Of a stretch of DNA of 64,000 nt, positions 40,944 through 52,355 are shown piece after piece. Each line of letters opens with the position of its first letter. Within the stretch, counting starts at the first letter, position 1. The DNA comes from a virus. A program made the position numbers and the translations under genes. The notes beneath the pieces were generated by a model that was not told the origin of the DNA, made no database searches, and saw only the letters and a program-made list of their open reading frames with translations. The stretch spans positions 37,885 through 101,884 of the IMG/VR virus record IMGVR_UViG_3300040801_005040; one strand, written 5' to 3'.

Positions 40944-40973
40944 CTGAATATTAGCTTATTCAGAGTATTTTTT
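40944..40973 (+). terminator. Intrinsic terminator
   Basis: CTGAATA-TTAGCT-TATTCAG stem with TTTTTT a few bases later. It ends the helicase transcript and precedes the inserted endonuclease gene. Confidence 0.75.
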
Positions 40974-41002
40974 GTATATTGTACTACTTACAAGGAGAAG
41001 AA

Positions 41003-41571
41003 ATGTATTATTTATACAGGCATGTCAGACCTGATAAGAATCAGGTATTCTATGTTGGCGTAGGAACTTTAATGGGAGAGAATTTAATTCCTCATCTTGG
41101 CAGTACATTCAGAGCTTATTATAGAAGAGCTTTTCAAAAAAAGAGCAGGAATCCTTATTGGCATAATATTGTTAATAAGGCAGGCTATGAAGTAGAAATA
41201 ATGCTTGAATCTGATAGCATAAACTTTATTAAAGAGAAAGAAAAGAAGTTTATACAATTGTATTCAAGTACTCTTTGTAATATGACTACTGGTGGAGACG
41301 GTGTTGAAAGCTATAATCACACTGAAGAAACTAAAAGAAGAATTAGCAATACAATGAAAGGTGTTAAAAAGCCAAAATGTGTTGCTGATAAAATTAACAA
41401 GGCTAAATTTAAGCCTATTATTATGTATAATAACAAGGAAAAATTAGAATTTGATTCTGCCACCAGTGCTGCTAAGTATCTTGGTAACATTAACAAAAGA
41501 TCTAATATTTCAAGTTGTTTATACGGGAAAAGAAATCAAGTAAATGGTTATTATTTTAAATTTAAGGGAGA

Positions 41572-41575
<4 letters not shown>
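41003..41575 (+). CDS. GIY-YIG homing endonuclease (free-standing)
   Basis: I choose the ATG at 41003 (MYYLYRHVRPDKNQVFYVGVG, 190 aa), which has AAGGAG 5 bases upstream; the frame upstream is longer by 8 codons. YLYRHV...VFYVGVG is the GIY-YIG core, followed by an Arg in YRRAF, and Glu in the AGYEVEIML area. The middle has NMTTGGDG, then a NUMOD3-like SYNHTEETKRRISNTMKG repeat, and a NUMOD1-like C-terminal DNA-binding part (FDSATSAAKYLG). It has a clear Shine-Dalgarno, unlike its neighbours, and lies behind a terminator: signs of a mobile gene. Confidence 0.9.
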
Positions 41576-43931
<2,356 letters not shown>

Positions 43932-43963
43932 AAATTTAATCTTTAACCTTTAATTATTTTATT

Positions 43964-44443
43964 ATGAATTTTGGTGTACCTACCCAACGCAGAACTACTA
44001 CTAAAGTAGAAAAGTATCCTAACACTCCTGTTGCAACCCTGGTGGTTGCTGAAGCTGGAAAAGGAAAGAAAATTTATTTCAATGAAAAAGCCGAACAGCT
44101 AATGGGGCTTCCTGAAGAAGGAGCTACAATTGCATTTTCTTTTGAAGGGGGAATCCATGTAGTAAATGGAAACAATCCTGCAATTCCTGAAGAAGTAAAG
44201 CTCAATGTTTCTAAAAGTTCTCCTCGTAGGATTTCTGATAAGAGAACATATGAGTATATCATTAAATCCCTTGATTTGAATGATCAGGTGGAAAATGAAT
44301 TTCAGCTTATTCAGAATACTATTGATGGAATGACTGTTTGGACATTTGAACTAATGAAATCAACAGGAGAGGAAGATCTCTATCATGCTGAAGTTGTTGG
44401 TGAAACTCAACTTACTAACGAGAGTACCTGGAATAACGGCTAA
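43964..44443 (+). CDS. Protein before ssDNA-binding candidate, function unknown
   Basis: This 159-aa protein (MNFGVPTQRRTTTKVEKYPNTPVATLVVAEAGKGKK...) is beta-rich with a charged C-terminal part (QLIQNTIDGMTVWTFELMKST). Clean codon use and an A/T leader suggest good expression. It stands 17 bp before the next gene, and probably acts with it in replication. Confidence 0.55.
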   Translation: MNFGVPTQRRTTTKVEKYPNTPVATLVVAEAGKGKKIYFNEKAEQLMGLPEEGATIAFSFEGGIHVVNGNNPAIPEEVKLNVSKSSPRRISDKRTYEYIIKSLDLNDQVENEFQLIQNTIDGMTVWTFELMKSTGEEDLYHAEVVGETQLTNESTWNNG

Positions 44444-44460
44444 TCTTTTAAATCAATTTT

Positions 44461-45372
44461 ATGAAATTTGGAGAACAAAGAGAAGCTACGGATGGTGGTG
44501 TAAGAAAGGTATATACGGGAGTAGAAAATTTCCGTGTTATAGCTATCAATCCAAACCATACGAAGCTTAAAGAACTTTATGGTGAAAATGCCAAGGAAGA
44601 AGAATACATTGGCGAAAATGAGATCAATGGGCAAAAATATCCTCAGCTTAGGATTGTAGTTCATTGCGACAATAATCCTGAGGAAGGAGAGCCAAAGGTA
44701 ACCTGCAGGCCTACTTTCTGGGTTACAAAAGCCCCTGTAGAAAGTCAGACGGGTAAGAAGCAATACATTAATGTCTTCGGCAATACCATTTGGCTTACGG
44801 ATGAACAGGGAGCAATGAATGTACCTTTTCATGAAAATGTAGGTCCTAATGGAACTTACAAGTTTGATGCAACTGGTAAAAGGCTTGCGCTTAGGGGTGA
44901 AGAAGAGTTTATTCAATTCTTTCGTGCACTTTTGAACTTGCCAAGCCCTATTAAGGTTAATGATCCAATGGAAGCTGCATCTCAATTTGATATATCAGAT
45001 TGGGATAAAATGTTTTCAAAGGACTTTAGTATGATAAACAGTATTGTAAAGAATACCAACAATAAAGTTGGATTTCTTCTTGGCGCCAAGCGTGTTGAGG
45101 ATAATGTTTATCAGGATGTCTTTACCAGAGCTCCCCTTCGTCAGTATCAAAAGGGAAGCAAAAGGTTTGATTATTTGCTGAAAGACCTTGATTCTTCCAA
45201 AGAAGCAGGAGCTTATCCAAATACTGATTTTGGACCAAGGGACTGTGTATTGCGTGAATATGAGCCAGATGCTACTCCTACTAATACAAATGCATTTGCC
45301 CCACAACAACCAGCTAATACTGGAAGTTTCTTTAATCCTGAGGCTGCTGCTTCTTTTGCTGGCAGTAACTAA
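44461..45372 (+). CDS. Single-stranded DNA-binding protein candidate
   Basis: This 303-aa protein has an OB-like central region (KVYTGVENFRVIAINPNHTKLKELY, YPQLRIVVHCDNN, RPTFWVTKAPV) and a long disordered Asn/Pro/Gln/Ala-rich C-terminus (TNTNAFAPQQPANTGSFFNPE), a layout common in phage SSBs. High expression is suggested by codon use. It lies beside the primase and is followed by a terminator. The SSB role is inferred; no diagnostic motif exists. Confidence 0.55.
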   Translation: MKFGEQREATDGGVRKVYTGVENFRVIAINPNHTKLKELYGENAKEEEYIGENEINGQKYPQLRIVVHCDNNPEEGEPKVTCRPTFWVTKAPVESQTGKKQYINVFGNTIWLTDEQGAMNVPFHENVGPNGTYKFDATGKRLALRGEEEFIQFFRALLNLPSPIKVNDPMEAASQFDISDWDKMFSKDFSMINSIVKNTNNKVGFLLGAKRVEDNVYQDVFTRAPLRQYQKGSKRFDYLLKDLDSSKEAGAYPNTDFGPRDCVLREYEPDATPTNTNAFAPQQPANTGSFFNPEAAASFAGSN

Positions 45373-45398
45373 AGGAAGTATTTTAATGGCATGAAATA

Positions 45399-45424
45399 AA
45401 GGGGAAGTGTAAAAGCTTCCCCTT
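45399..45424 (+). terminator. Hairpin terminator
   Basis: AAGGGGAAG-TGTAAAAG-CTTCCCCTT, 9 bp perfect; followed by ATTCATG, so no strong U-run. It ends the SSB-candidate transcript. Confidence 0.6.
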
Positions 45425-45448
45425 ATTCATGTAATAAAACCTTGAGAT

Positions 45449-46495
45449 ATGAAAGGATTTGCAGAAGGTAAACCTTATCCGAGTTATAAAGATGTTTATG
45501 AAAGACTTACTCAAGAGAGTGTATATGCAATGTACACAGGAGGAGTGTTTAAAGCAGGACTTATGACTTCACCCATTGGGGCAAGGGATAGACATGCTTC
45601 TTTCAGTATCTTTTGGAGTCACAGGAAAGGGAAATATTTATTTAAAGAATTCAGATATGGATATACTGGCGATTGTGTTGATCTTGTAAGGTATATCTAT
45701 AACTATAAGGATAACACTCGTGCCTGTATGCGCATTATGCATGATTTTGGCATTGATGATTATCATATAGATTCTGATATTGGATTTCTTCCTTCACCTG
45801 GGAGCAAAGTCAATAAGAGCATTGTTGTAAGCCCACCAAAAAGAGAAGTTGAAATTAAGATTACAGTTAGAGATTGGGTATTCTACGATGTTGTTTTCTG
45901 GGGTCAGTTTGGTATTACAATGAAATGGCTTCAAAGAGGTAATGTTTATCCTATTAGCCATTATTATGTCAATGGATACATGAGACATGCAGATACGTAT
46001 GCTTACGCTTATGTTGAAAATAAAGATGGAATTTTTACATATAAAATATACCAGCCTTTTGCCGACAAGAAAAAGAAATGGCTTAATAGTAACGACTCTT
46101 CTGTTTGGGAATTATGGGATCTTCTTCCAGAGAGGTTTCCAATATTAATAATTACCAAGAGTAGAAAAGATGCATTATCCATAATGTCAACCATTGGTAT
46201 CCCTTCTACTGCGTTACAATCTGAAGGTACAAAACCAAAACCTCAGGTAATGGATGAGCTTAAGAGCAGGTTTGACAGGATTATTGTCTTTTATGATAAT
46301 GATTTTGATAAAGAAACAAACTATGGACTTAAGTATGCGCAGAGCCTTCAAAGGGATTTTGGGCTGGAGATTATGATGCTTCCTTCTGAGTATGGGGAGA
46401 AGGATTATAGTGATTTTGTTAAAAAATATGGGCCAAATAAGGCTCGAAAAGTATTAGAAGAACTGGTAAAAACACTTAATAATGAAAACAGTTAA
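45449..46495 (+). CDS. DnaG-type primase
   Basis: This 348-aa protein has an N-terminal region that reads like the primase zinc-binding/catalytic lead-in without cysteines (DRHASFSIFWSHRKGKYLFKEFRYGYTGDCVDLVRYI), and a TOPRIM core: FPILIITKSRKDALSIM (residues about 230-247) and RIIVFYDNDFDKETNYG with the Asp-x-Asp metal site (about 272-288). It makes primers for the lagging strand. The first TOPRIM Glu appears replaced (ITKSRKD), a point to check. Its end overlaps rIIA-like by 14 bp. Confidence 0.8.
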   Translation: MKGFAEGKPYPSYKDVYERLTQESVYAMYTGGVFKAGLMTSPIGARDRHASFSIFWSHRKGKYLFKEFRYGYTGDCVDLVRYIYNYKDNTRACMRIMHDFGIDDYHIDSDIGFLPSPGSKVNKSIVVSPPKREVEIKITVRDWVFYDVVFWGQFGITMKWLQRGNVYPISHYYVNGYMRHADTYAYAYVENKDGIFTYKIYQPFADKKKKWLNSNDSSVWELWDLLPERFPILIITKSRKDALSIMSTIGIPSTALQSEGTKPKPQVMDELKSRFDRIIVFYDNDFDKETNYGLKYAQSLQRDFGLEIMMLPSEYGEKDYSDFVKKYGPNKARKVLEELVKTLNNENS

Positions 46496-49181
46496 CAATC
46501 AGATTTATGATGTTAGAGGGGATGATTATGAAACTATTAAAATGCGCGTTGATGATTCCAAATTGGCAAAGCTTTATGGAATGCTCAGTAACATTTATAG
46601 GAATCCCATCGGCTCTATTGTTAGGGAATATGCTTCTAATGCACATGATGCAAACGTAGAAGCAGATAATTTTAAAAATCTCTCCTGGGAAGAATTATGT
46701 AAAATTTATCCCTGGATAAATGATGCTAACAGTAAGCTTAAACTGACAGAACAAGAATATCTTGAACTTAAGGCTAAGCTAAGTAAAGCAGGTACAGATG
46801 AACCTATAGTAGTGTCTGTTGACAGGAATAAAATGGAGTTTTATGTCAAAGATTATGGTATTGGACTCAGTCCTTCACGCATGCATCATGTATTCTTTAC
46901 TTATTTGTCTTCCACAAAAGAGGATACAGATGGTGAAATTGGTGGTTTTGGCATAGGTGCAAAAAGTGCACTTGCTTATACAAATACCTTTTTCATTGAT
47001 ACTGTTTACAATGGAGTGGAATATAATTACATGATGACTAAGAATGCCGAGGGAATGCCTGAAGGTAAACTTATGCTGTCAAAGGAGAGTAATGACCATA
47101 ATGGAACAATGATTCGCATTCCAATTAAGGAATGGTCTGACATAAAAACATTTGATAAGGAAATAGAGAGAATGCTTCTTTATATGCCTAATGTTTTTTA
47201 TGCTGGAGAAGAACAGTATTGTACTATAAATAAAGATAAACTTTACAAAGGCAAAGGTTGGATTTTAAATTCTTCCCAAAGGTATGATCAAATGCATATA
47301 GTGCTTGATAACATTCCTTATACTATAGATTGGGGAGAACTTGATATAAAAGCTGTTAAAGTACCTCTTGGTCTTACTTTTTCCACTGGTGAAGTTGTAC
47401 CTACTCCTTCAAGGGAATCTCTTCTTTATACTAAGAATACTAAGGATAAAATCATTGAGAGGATAGGTAACATACAGGATTATTACTACCAGAAGAAAGT
47501 TGAAGAAAGCAAACCTACGAATGATTTAATGGTGGCATGGAAAGCTTTAAATGGCTCTTCTAATAAAGTTAATCTTTTTAATGGAGATGATGAAGCTTTT
47601 TATATTGATTTACAAGATCTTTTAAAAGATGCTGTAGGACCAATTACATCTACTGTTAATTCAATTCCAAAAGCAGCTGTTTATGCTCCTTTAGTTACCT
47701 CATCTCTTTCTTTAAAAAAACTTTATAATTTAAGCGAATCTTCTTTCTTTGCTTACGGTGAAATAGAGTTGGGTCGTAATGCAACTGGGAAACTAAAAGT
47801 TTATTCTGAAGACAATTATTATTCTGGAGATGTATCTTATAGAAAGGTTATTAATGACTTAGATGCTGGTACTGCTGTAGTTACTACAAAGCTAAAAGTA
47901 AATCAACTTGAGGTTCATTATTTTCTTGAGAAGAAGTTTGATTATGGTAAAATTCAAAATCTTATCAGAAGTGGAAATTGGATCTCAAACCTTAAAATAT
48001 ATCGTTTAAGGAATATGAATCATAGCACTTATGAAAGAGTATTTCAACTTAAGCAATTTGAAAAAAGTCAATGGGATCCAACTATAGAAGGAATCAAAGC
48101 AGTTGATAATTTTATTAAAGACCATGCTCATAATTTAGATGTACTTGTTGACCCTAATTATAACAGACTTTATCGTGCTGGTAAGTGTAAATTTAAACCT
48201 AAAGCTACAAGTTTAATTCCAGATGGAGTTTATAGCACTAAGATTTATTACAAAGGTATTGAGGCATCAGGATCAACAGTAAAACAAATTCCAGCAGGTA
48301 ATCTTAAGAGTTTAGATTCAAGAGGTTTGCCTAACCCCATAGTAATATATGGAGACAATACTCAGATACAGAATTTAAAGCTCATAAGGGATTTAATTGT
48401 TGCTTATACCGATTCTAAACCAAGAAGTCAAAGTAAGAAAAAGGCCAAATACAGGAATCTTAGTCAAGCGTGTGAATTTGTAATAATTTATAAAAAGGAT
48501 GTAAGTAAAATAAAACAATTTCAAATGGATAATTGGTATCACGTAGAAGATGTGAATTCTGGTAAGTTTAAACCTTTACAAAGAGTTGCAACTGCTAATT
48601 ATATGCGGAAAACCATGTTAAGGTATAATCTTAACTTAAATGATGCTATAGGATTATCTTTAGATCTTCAAAATGATTTAGCTGTAATAAATAAGTATAT
48701 TGATACTAATGTTGAGCGTTATAAGAATGTTATTTCTTATAATAATCAAGATGCTGATTTACTTGAATTTATAACAGAATCTCATATTAAAAATGATGCT
48801 CTTGACTGGTTAATGATGGAAAGGTTTTTACGTATTAAAAAACTTTTCTCAAGAAGTATTGCTCTTAATGTTCATTTGGGTTATCATCTTGAACCACATG
48901 GGTCTGCTGGAATGTCTCATACTTTAATGAGAAAGTATCATATAGCACAGAATTTAATTAGAGAAGGGGTTCCTGTTGACATAATCTTTCATGATAGTTT
49001 CAGAGACTATGTTCTTTCTCAATATGTGCTTAATGATTCAGTATCTTATAGATATGTTATGTATTCTGTACATGAATCTTCTGCAGTTACTTGTTTGTAT
49101 GAGGATTTTTATGGTCAGGATGAATATTTAAAACAAATACCAGATGAGACAGATAAAGGGGGATTTGCTAAAGCTGTTTAA
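46482..49181 (+). CDS. rIIA-like GHKL ATPase
   Basis: This 899-aa protein has a GHKL ATPase domain at the N-terminus: N-box REYASNAHDAN (Glu49, Asn53), G1 motif DYGIG (residues 124-128), G2 GGFGIGAKSA (154-163). The domain with MLSNIYRNPIGSIVREYASNAHDA is characteristic of T4 rIIA-type proteins. The long C-terminal part is unassigned. T4 rIIA acts with rIIB on membrane-linked lysis inhibition and in resistance to lambda Rex exclusion. With the rIIB-like gene close by, an anti-exclusion role is likely. Confidence 0.82.
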   Translation: MKTVNNQIYDVRGDDYETIKMRVDDSKLAKLYGMLSNIYRNPIGSIVREYASNAHDANVEADNFKNLSWEELCKIYPWINDANSKLKLTEQEYLELKAKLSKAGTDEPIVVSVDRNKMEFYVKDYGIGLSPSRMHHVFFTYLSSTKEDTDGEIGGFGIGAKSALAYTNTFFIDTVYNGVEYNYMMTKNAEGMPEGKLMLSKESNDHNGTMIRIPIKEWSDIKTFDKEIERMLLYMPNVFYAGEEQYCTINKDKLYKGKGWILNSSQRYDQMHIVLDNIPYTIDWGELDIKAVKVPLGLTFSTGEVVPTPSRESLLYTKNTKDKIIERIGNIQDYYYQKKVEESKPTNDLMVAWKALNGSSNKVNLFNGDDEAFYIDLQDLLKDAVGPITSTVNSIPKAAVYAPLVTSSLSLKKLYNLSESSFFAYGEIELGRNATGKLKVYSEDNYYSGDVSYRKVINDLDAGTAVVTTKLKVNQLEVHYFLEKKFDYGKIQNLIRSGNWISNLKIYRLRNMNHSTYERVFQLKQFEKSQWDPTIEGIKAVDNFIKDHAHNLDVLVDPNYNRLYRAGKCKFKPKATSLIPDGVYSTKIYYKGIEASGSTVKQIPAGNLKSLDSRGLPNPIVIYGDNTQIQNLKLIRDLIVAYTDSKPRSQSKKKAKYRNLSQACEFVIIYKKDVSKIKQFQMDNWYHVEDVNSGKFKPLQRVATANYMRKTMLRYNLNLNDAIGLSLDLQNDLAVINKYIDTNVERYKNVISYNNQDADLLEFITESHIKNDALDWLMMERFLRIKKLFSRSIALNVHLGYHLEPHGSAGMSHTLMRKYHIAQNLIREGVPVDIIFHDSFRDYVLSQYVLNDSVSYRYVMYSVHESSAVTCLYEDFYGQDEYLKQIPDETDKGGFAKAV

Positions 49182-49617
49182 GGAAGGAGAGTTTGATGTA
49201 ATTATTCATGGTTGTAATTGTTTTAACGTTATGGGGGCAGGGATAGCAAAACAAATTGCAGAAAAATATCCTAAAGCTTCGCTTGCAGATAAGGAAACTT
49301 TGATGGGAGATGCTAAAAAACTTTCAAATTGGAGTACTTATATCTTGCCTAATAACCAGATAATCATTAACTTATATACTCAATACCTACCCGGAAAAAA
49401 CCTTAATGAGTGGGCTCTTTTTCTTGGCTTTGAAAAATTACTGAATTATCTATTGCCTATTGGTAAAAGAATTGGGATACCTGCAATTGGGTGTGGCATA
49501 GCTGGAGGAGATTGGAATAAAATATTTCCTGTCCTTACAGAAATTGCTAAAAAAGCAGGTCATGATCTTATTACGTATGTTGAATATGAAAAATTAAACA
49601 AAAATGGAACTGATTAA
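49144..49617 (+). CDS. Macrodomain protein (ADP-ribose-binding)
   Basis: This 157-aa protein has macrodomain signature parts: GDLLKLFKEGEFDVIIHGCNCFNVMGAGIAKQI (residues 4-36; Asn-containing N-x-F-x-M-G-G/A-G loop) and IGIPAIGCGIAGGDWNKIFPVLTEIA (phosphate-loop G-x-G-x2-G-G-x-W). Family members bind or hydrolyse ADP-ribose and derivatives. It lies between rIIA-like and rIIB-like genes with overlaps of 38 and 14 bp, suggesting a functional link, perhaps removing ADP-ribose marks set by host defence. Confidence 0.88.
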   Translation: MRQIKGDLLKLFKEGEFDVIIHGCNCFNVMGAGIAKQIAEKYPKASLADKETLMGDAKKLSNWSTYILPNNQIIINLYTQYLPGKNLNEWALFLGFEKLLNYLLPIGKRIGIPAIGCGIAGGDWNKIFPVLTEIAKKAGHDLITYVEYEKLNKNGTD

Positions 49618-50899
49618 ATTAACTAAAGTGGATGACAATGTCATTCTGGTGATGGATGATCAAATTTATCACAGAAGAATTTCTTCCTCGGAAGATAATC
49701 TTTTTGATGAAATTCAGGAAGGTGTTGATGAGCTTAAAAGTGGAGCACTTGAAGCTGATGAATATGCTGAAGTCAAAAAAGCGCTTCGTATATTGATGAA
49801 CACCAGACCTATTCCTGAATTTAAAGAGCTAAAAGAAAGGGAGGAAAGAATTAGCAAAGAAACTTTTGATTTGGCTAATGGAGAGTTAGACATGGAAGAA
49901 AGGCTTGAAAAAGCTGAAAGAATTGCCTCTGTAAATGATAACCTTGAACATGATCTTCAGGGTTACGTATATCTTAAAGGACATTCTGTTCCCATGCCAG
50001 CTGATTTGGTTGAAGCATTTCAAGATGCAACATATAATGATTCAAGCCTTTATACTGTTGAAGCTCTTGAAAACTTTTGGAAATGGGCAGTTCTTAATCC
50101 AAACCCTGAAGCAAGGAATGACCTTTTCAAATGGTTTAAAAAAGGTGAGTTTACAATTACCAGTGAAGGTATGGTAGTAGCATATCGTCGTGTTGATGTA
50201 AAACATCAAGGTAATGGTGAATCTAAACTTTGGGAATTTGTAAAAAGCTCCTGGGATAAAGTTAAAGCCTGGAAGAAAAGCCCTGCGAGATATAATGTAT
50301 ATCAAACAGAAAATGGATATTTAACTTTACCGGAAAGCTCACCTGTCAGCAATGATTATATTTTTATGGGCAATCTTGATGACCTTTATGATGATATGTC
50401 TGACCAAACTTTTGGAGAAACTATCTATACTGATAATTATACCAAAACCATGTCGATTAAGCTTGGTGAAGAAGTTAGCATGGCAAGGGAAGATTGTGAC
50501 TCTAACAGGGATGCTTCTTGTAGCAGGGGGCTGCATTTCATGAATAAACGTTATTCAGGAAACTTTGGATCTGTTCCTATTGTCATTCTTATTAATCCAA
50601 TGAACATAGTGGCATTCCCAAGGTATGATAATACTAAAGGAAGGACTTGTAGATATCTTCCTGTAGCTCTTGCAGATACAGATGAAAATAACAGGATTCT
50701 TCCTTTTAACGAAGGGGCTTGCGAGTTTACTTATGCAGGTCTTGAGAAAGATAGGATTGCTAATCTTGCTTTTGAAAAAGGATTTGATGGTCTTGTCAAA
50801 GCAGGCTTGATTTCAGGTGAAGTTACAATCAAGGATTTCAATTTTGTCAGGGATGTGGCAAAGAAATCCATTGAAGGTAAATTAACCAATGTGGAATAG
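49604..50899 (+). CDS. rIIB-like protein
   Basis: This 431-aa protein has rIIB-type segments: LENFWKWAVLNPNPEARNDLFKWFKKGEFTITSEG followed by MVVAYRRVDVK (residues 155-200), a pattern of Leu-x-FW, Asn-Pro, hydrophobic Phe, and Gly before aliphatic/Tyr. The middle reads CSRGLHFMNKRYSGN and PIVILINPMNIVAFPRYD. T4 rIIB partners with rIIA. The start overlaps the macrodomain gene by 14 bp, and the end overlaps UDG by 11 bp. Confidence 0.8.
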   Translation: MELIKLTKVDDNVILVMDDQIYHRRISSSEDNLFDEIQEGVDELKSGALEADEYAEVKKALRILMNTRPIPEFKELKEREERISKETFDLANGELDMEERLEKAERIASVNDNLEHDLQGYVYLKGHSVPMPADLVEAFQDATYNDSSLYTVEALENFWKWAVLNPNPEARNDLFKWFKKGEFTITSEGMVVAYRRVDVKHQGNGESKLWEFVKSSWDKVKAWKKSPARYNVYQTENGYLTLPESSPVSNDYIFMGNLDDLYDDMSDQTFGETIYTDNYTKTMSIKLGEEVSMAREDCDSNRDASCSRGLHFMNKRYSGNFGSVPIVILINPMNIVAFPRYDNTKGRTCRYLPVALADTDENNRILPFNEGACEFTYAGLEKDRIANLAFEKGFDGLVKAGLISGEVTIKDFNFVRDVAKKSIEGKLTNVE

Positions 50900-51584
50900 T
50901 ATAGTAGGTGAAGGCTGGGCTCAGAGATTATCTCCAGTTCTTAATTCTGAAGGGATGAATAACCTGATGAATTTTGTAGTTTCTGAGTACCAGTCTTCGC
51001 TTATTTATCCAAAGCAGGAAAATGTTTTCAGGGCATTTAGACTGTGTCCTCCAGAAAAGTTAAAGGTAATTATATTAGGACAGGATCCTTATCATGATGG
51101 CAGTGCTACTGGGTTAGCATTTGCGAATAGACATGATGTTGCTCAATTTTCACCAAGCCTTCATTCCATATGGAGAGAGGTGGAAAGGCAATATGGAGGT
51201 ATGATTCTTGATTTTGATCCTACACTTGAAGAATGGGCTCACCAGGGAGTATTGCTATTAAATACAGCGCTTACTGTAAAGAAATACTCTCCTACGAGCC
51301 ATTCTGAAAAGTGGCATCCTTTTACAAAAGAGGTGCTTAAGCTCATAAATGAACAATTTAATGGCTTGCATTTCTGTTTCTGGGGTTCCCATGCTAAAAG
51401 CTTTTCCAACTTAATTTCTGATAACAGACATTTTAAATATTACGCTGCTCATCCCGCAGCACATGTTTATAGGAAAGATAATAGTAGTTGGTCCTGCAAT
51501 CACTTTGAAGAAATCAATAAAAAATTAACTGAACAAAACGGTGAAGATGAAATTATTGAGTGGCAAAACTATAATCTTAAATAA
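50889..51584 (+). CDS. ung: Family 1 uracil-DNA glycosylase
   Basis: This 231-aa protein removes uracil from DNA. Catalytic motif GQDPYHD (Gly64-Asp70, with Asp66 the general base), FSPSLHSIWREVERQYG, GVLLLNTALTV, FCFWGSHAKS and AAHPAAHVYR are all present. The last one replaces the usual HPSPLS loop but keeps the His. UDG is a typical crAss-like phage gene. It overlaps both neighbours (11 and 44 bp). Confidence 0.93.
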   Translation: MWNSIVGEGWAQRLSPVLNSEGMNNLMNFVVSEYQSSLIYPKQENVFRAFRLCPPEKLKVIILGQDPYHDGSATGLAFANRHDVAQFSPSLHSIWREVERQYGGMILDFDPTLEEWAHQGVLLLNTALTVKKYSPTSHSEKWHPFTKEVLKLINEQFNGLHFCFWGSHAKSFSNLISDNRHFKYYAAHPAAHVYRKDNSSWSCNHFEEINKKLTEQNGEDEIIEWQNYNLK

Positions 51585-52053
51585 ATTCCCAACACATGTA
51601 GCAAGAACCAGAAATAAGAAAGCCCCTAATAAATATATGAAGGTTACAAACCAAAGTGTATATAATGGAGCAATGAACAGGTTTACAAGAAACAATGTCA
51701 TTACCAATATGCACGAATACATCATTGAAAACATTCCAAAGAACTTTGGTAAGTTTAAAGGTCCTGTTAAACCAGTATTTCATATCTATACTGTTAGAAA
51801 TCATGGTACAGTTAAGCGAAAAAAAGATACTGGAGAACATATATGGAAACCTGTAGCAGATGATTATCAAGCAAACTGGGATGATGATAACCTTGCTTTT
51901 CTTTGGATAAAAACAATCAAGGATACGCTTTCTAAAGTTGGTGCGTGGCCTGACGATAATGTTGATTATTGCAGAGGGGCAGACTGGGATATCATTTTTG
52001 TAGACACTTTAGAAGAAAGAAAAATAGTAATCAATTTCATACCCCTTGACTAA
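51541..52053 (+). CDS. RusA-like Holliday-junction resolvase
   Basis: This 170-aa protein contains WDDDNLAFLWIKTIKDTLSKVGAWPDDNVDY (residues 115-145), matching the RusA family pattern D-x-DN-x-x-K...D-x-L...DD in which Asp residues bind metal. Its N-terminus has the usual beta strands (KTIILNKFPT). RusA resolves four-way junctions during phage recombination or packaging. It overlaps UDG by 44 bp; residue 3 (51547) is an alternative start. Confidence 0.75.
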   Translation: MKMKLLSGKTIILNKFPTHVARTRNKKAPNKYMKVTNQSVYNGAMNRFTRNNVITNMHEYIIENIPKNFGKFKGPVKPVFHIYTVRNHGTVKRKKDTGEHIWKPVADDYQANWDDDNLAFLWIKTIKDTLSKVGAWPDDNVDYCRGADWDIIFVDTLEERKIVINFIPLD

Positions 52054-52355
52054 TGGTAGCTGAGAATATTATTGAATTGAGGAACCTTGTATATGAGGTT
52101 TTTGAAGTAACTGACTACAACTTATATTTCAAAGCATTTGATGCTGAGAAATATTATGAGTGTACTATTATGGCTGAAACATATATGGAAAAAGCGAGAG
52201 ATGCTTTCTTTGCAACTCTTCAAAAAGAAGTATGTGATATTGAAAAGGCCATAGAATTTCATTCTGCGTTTAAAGTATTCCAAATGTCATTGGAGTATGC
52301 AGCTAAAAAGTATGAAATAACAAGAAAATCTGAGATTGATGAAGACATTATCTGA
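52053..52355 (+). CDS. Small helical protein, function unknown
   Basis: This 100-aa acidic helical protein (MVAENIIELRNLVYEVFEVTDYNLYFKAFDAEKYYECTIMAETY...) lies between the resolvase and the exonuclease with 1- and 20-bp overlaps. No family recognised; possible partner of either nuclease. Confidence 0.55.
   Translation: MVAENIIELRNLVYEVFEVTDYNLYFKAFDAEKYYECTIMAETYMEKARDAFFATLQKEVCDIEKAIEFHSAFKVFQMSLEYAAKKYEITRKSEIDEDII

Noticed and set aside
40979-41002. Upstream start for the GIY-YIG gene
   Set aside because: The extra eight codons contain the Shine-Dalgarno of the second ATG.
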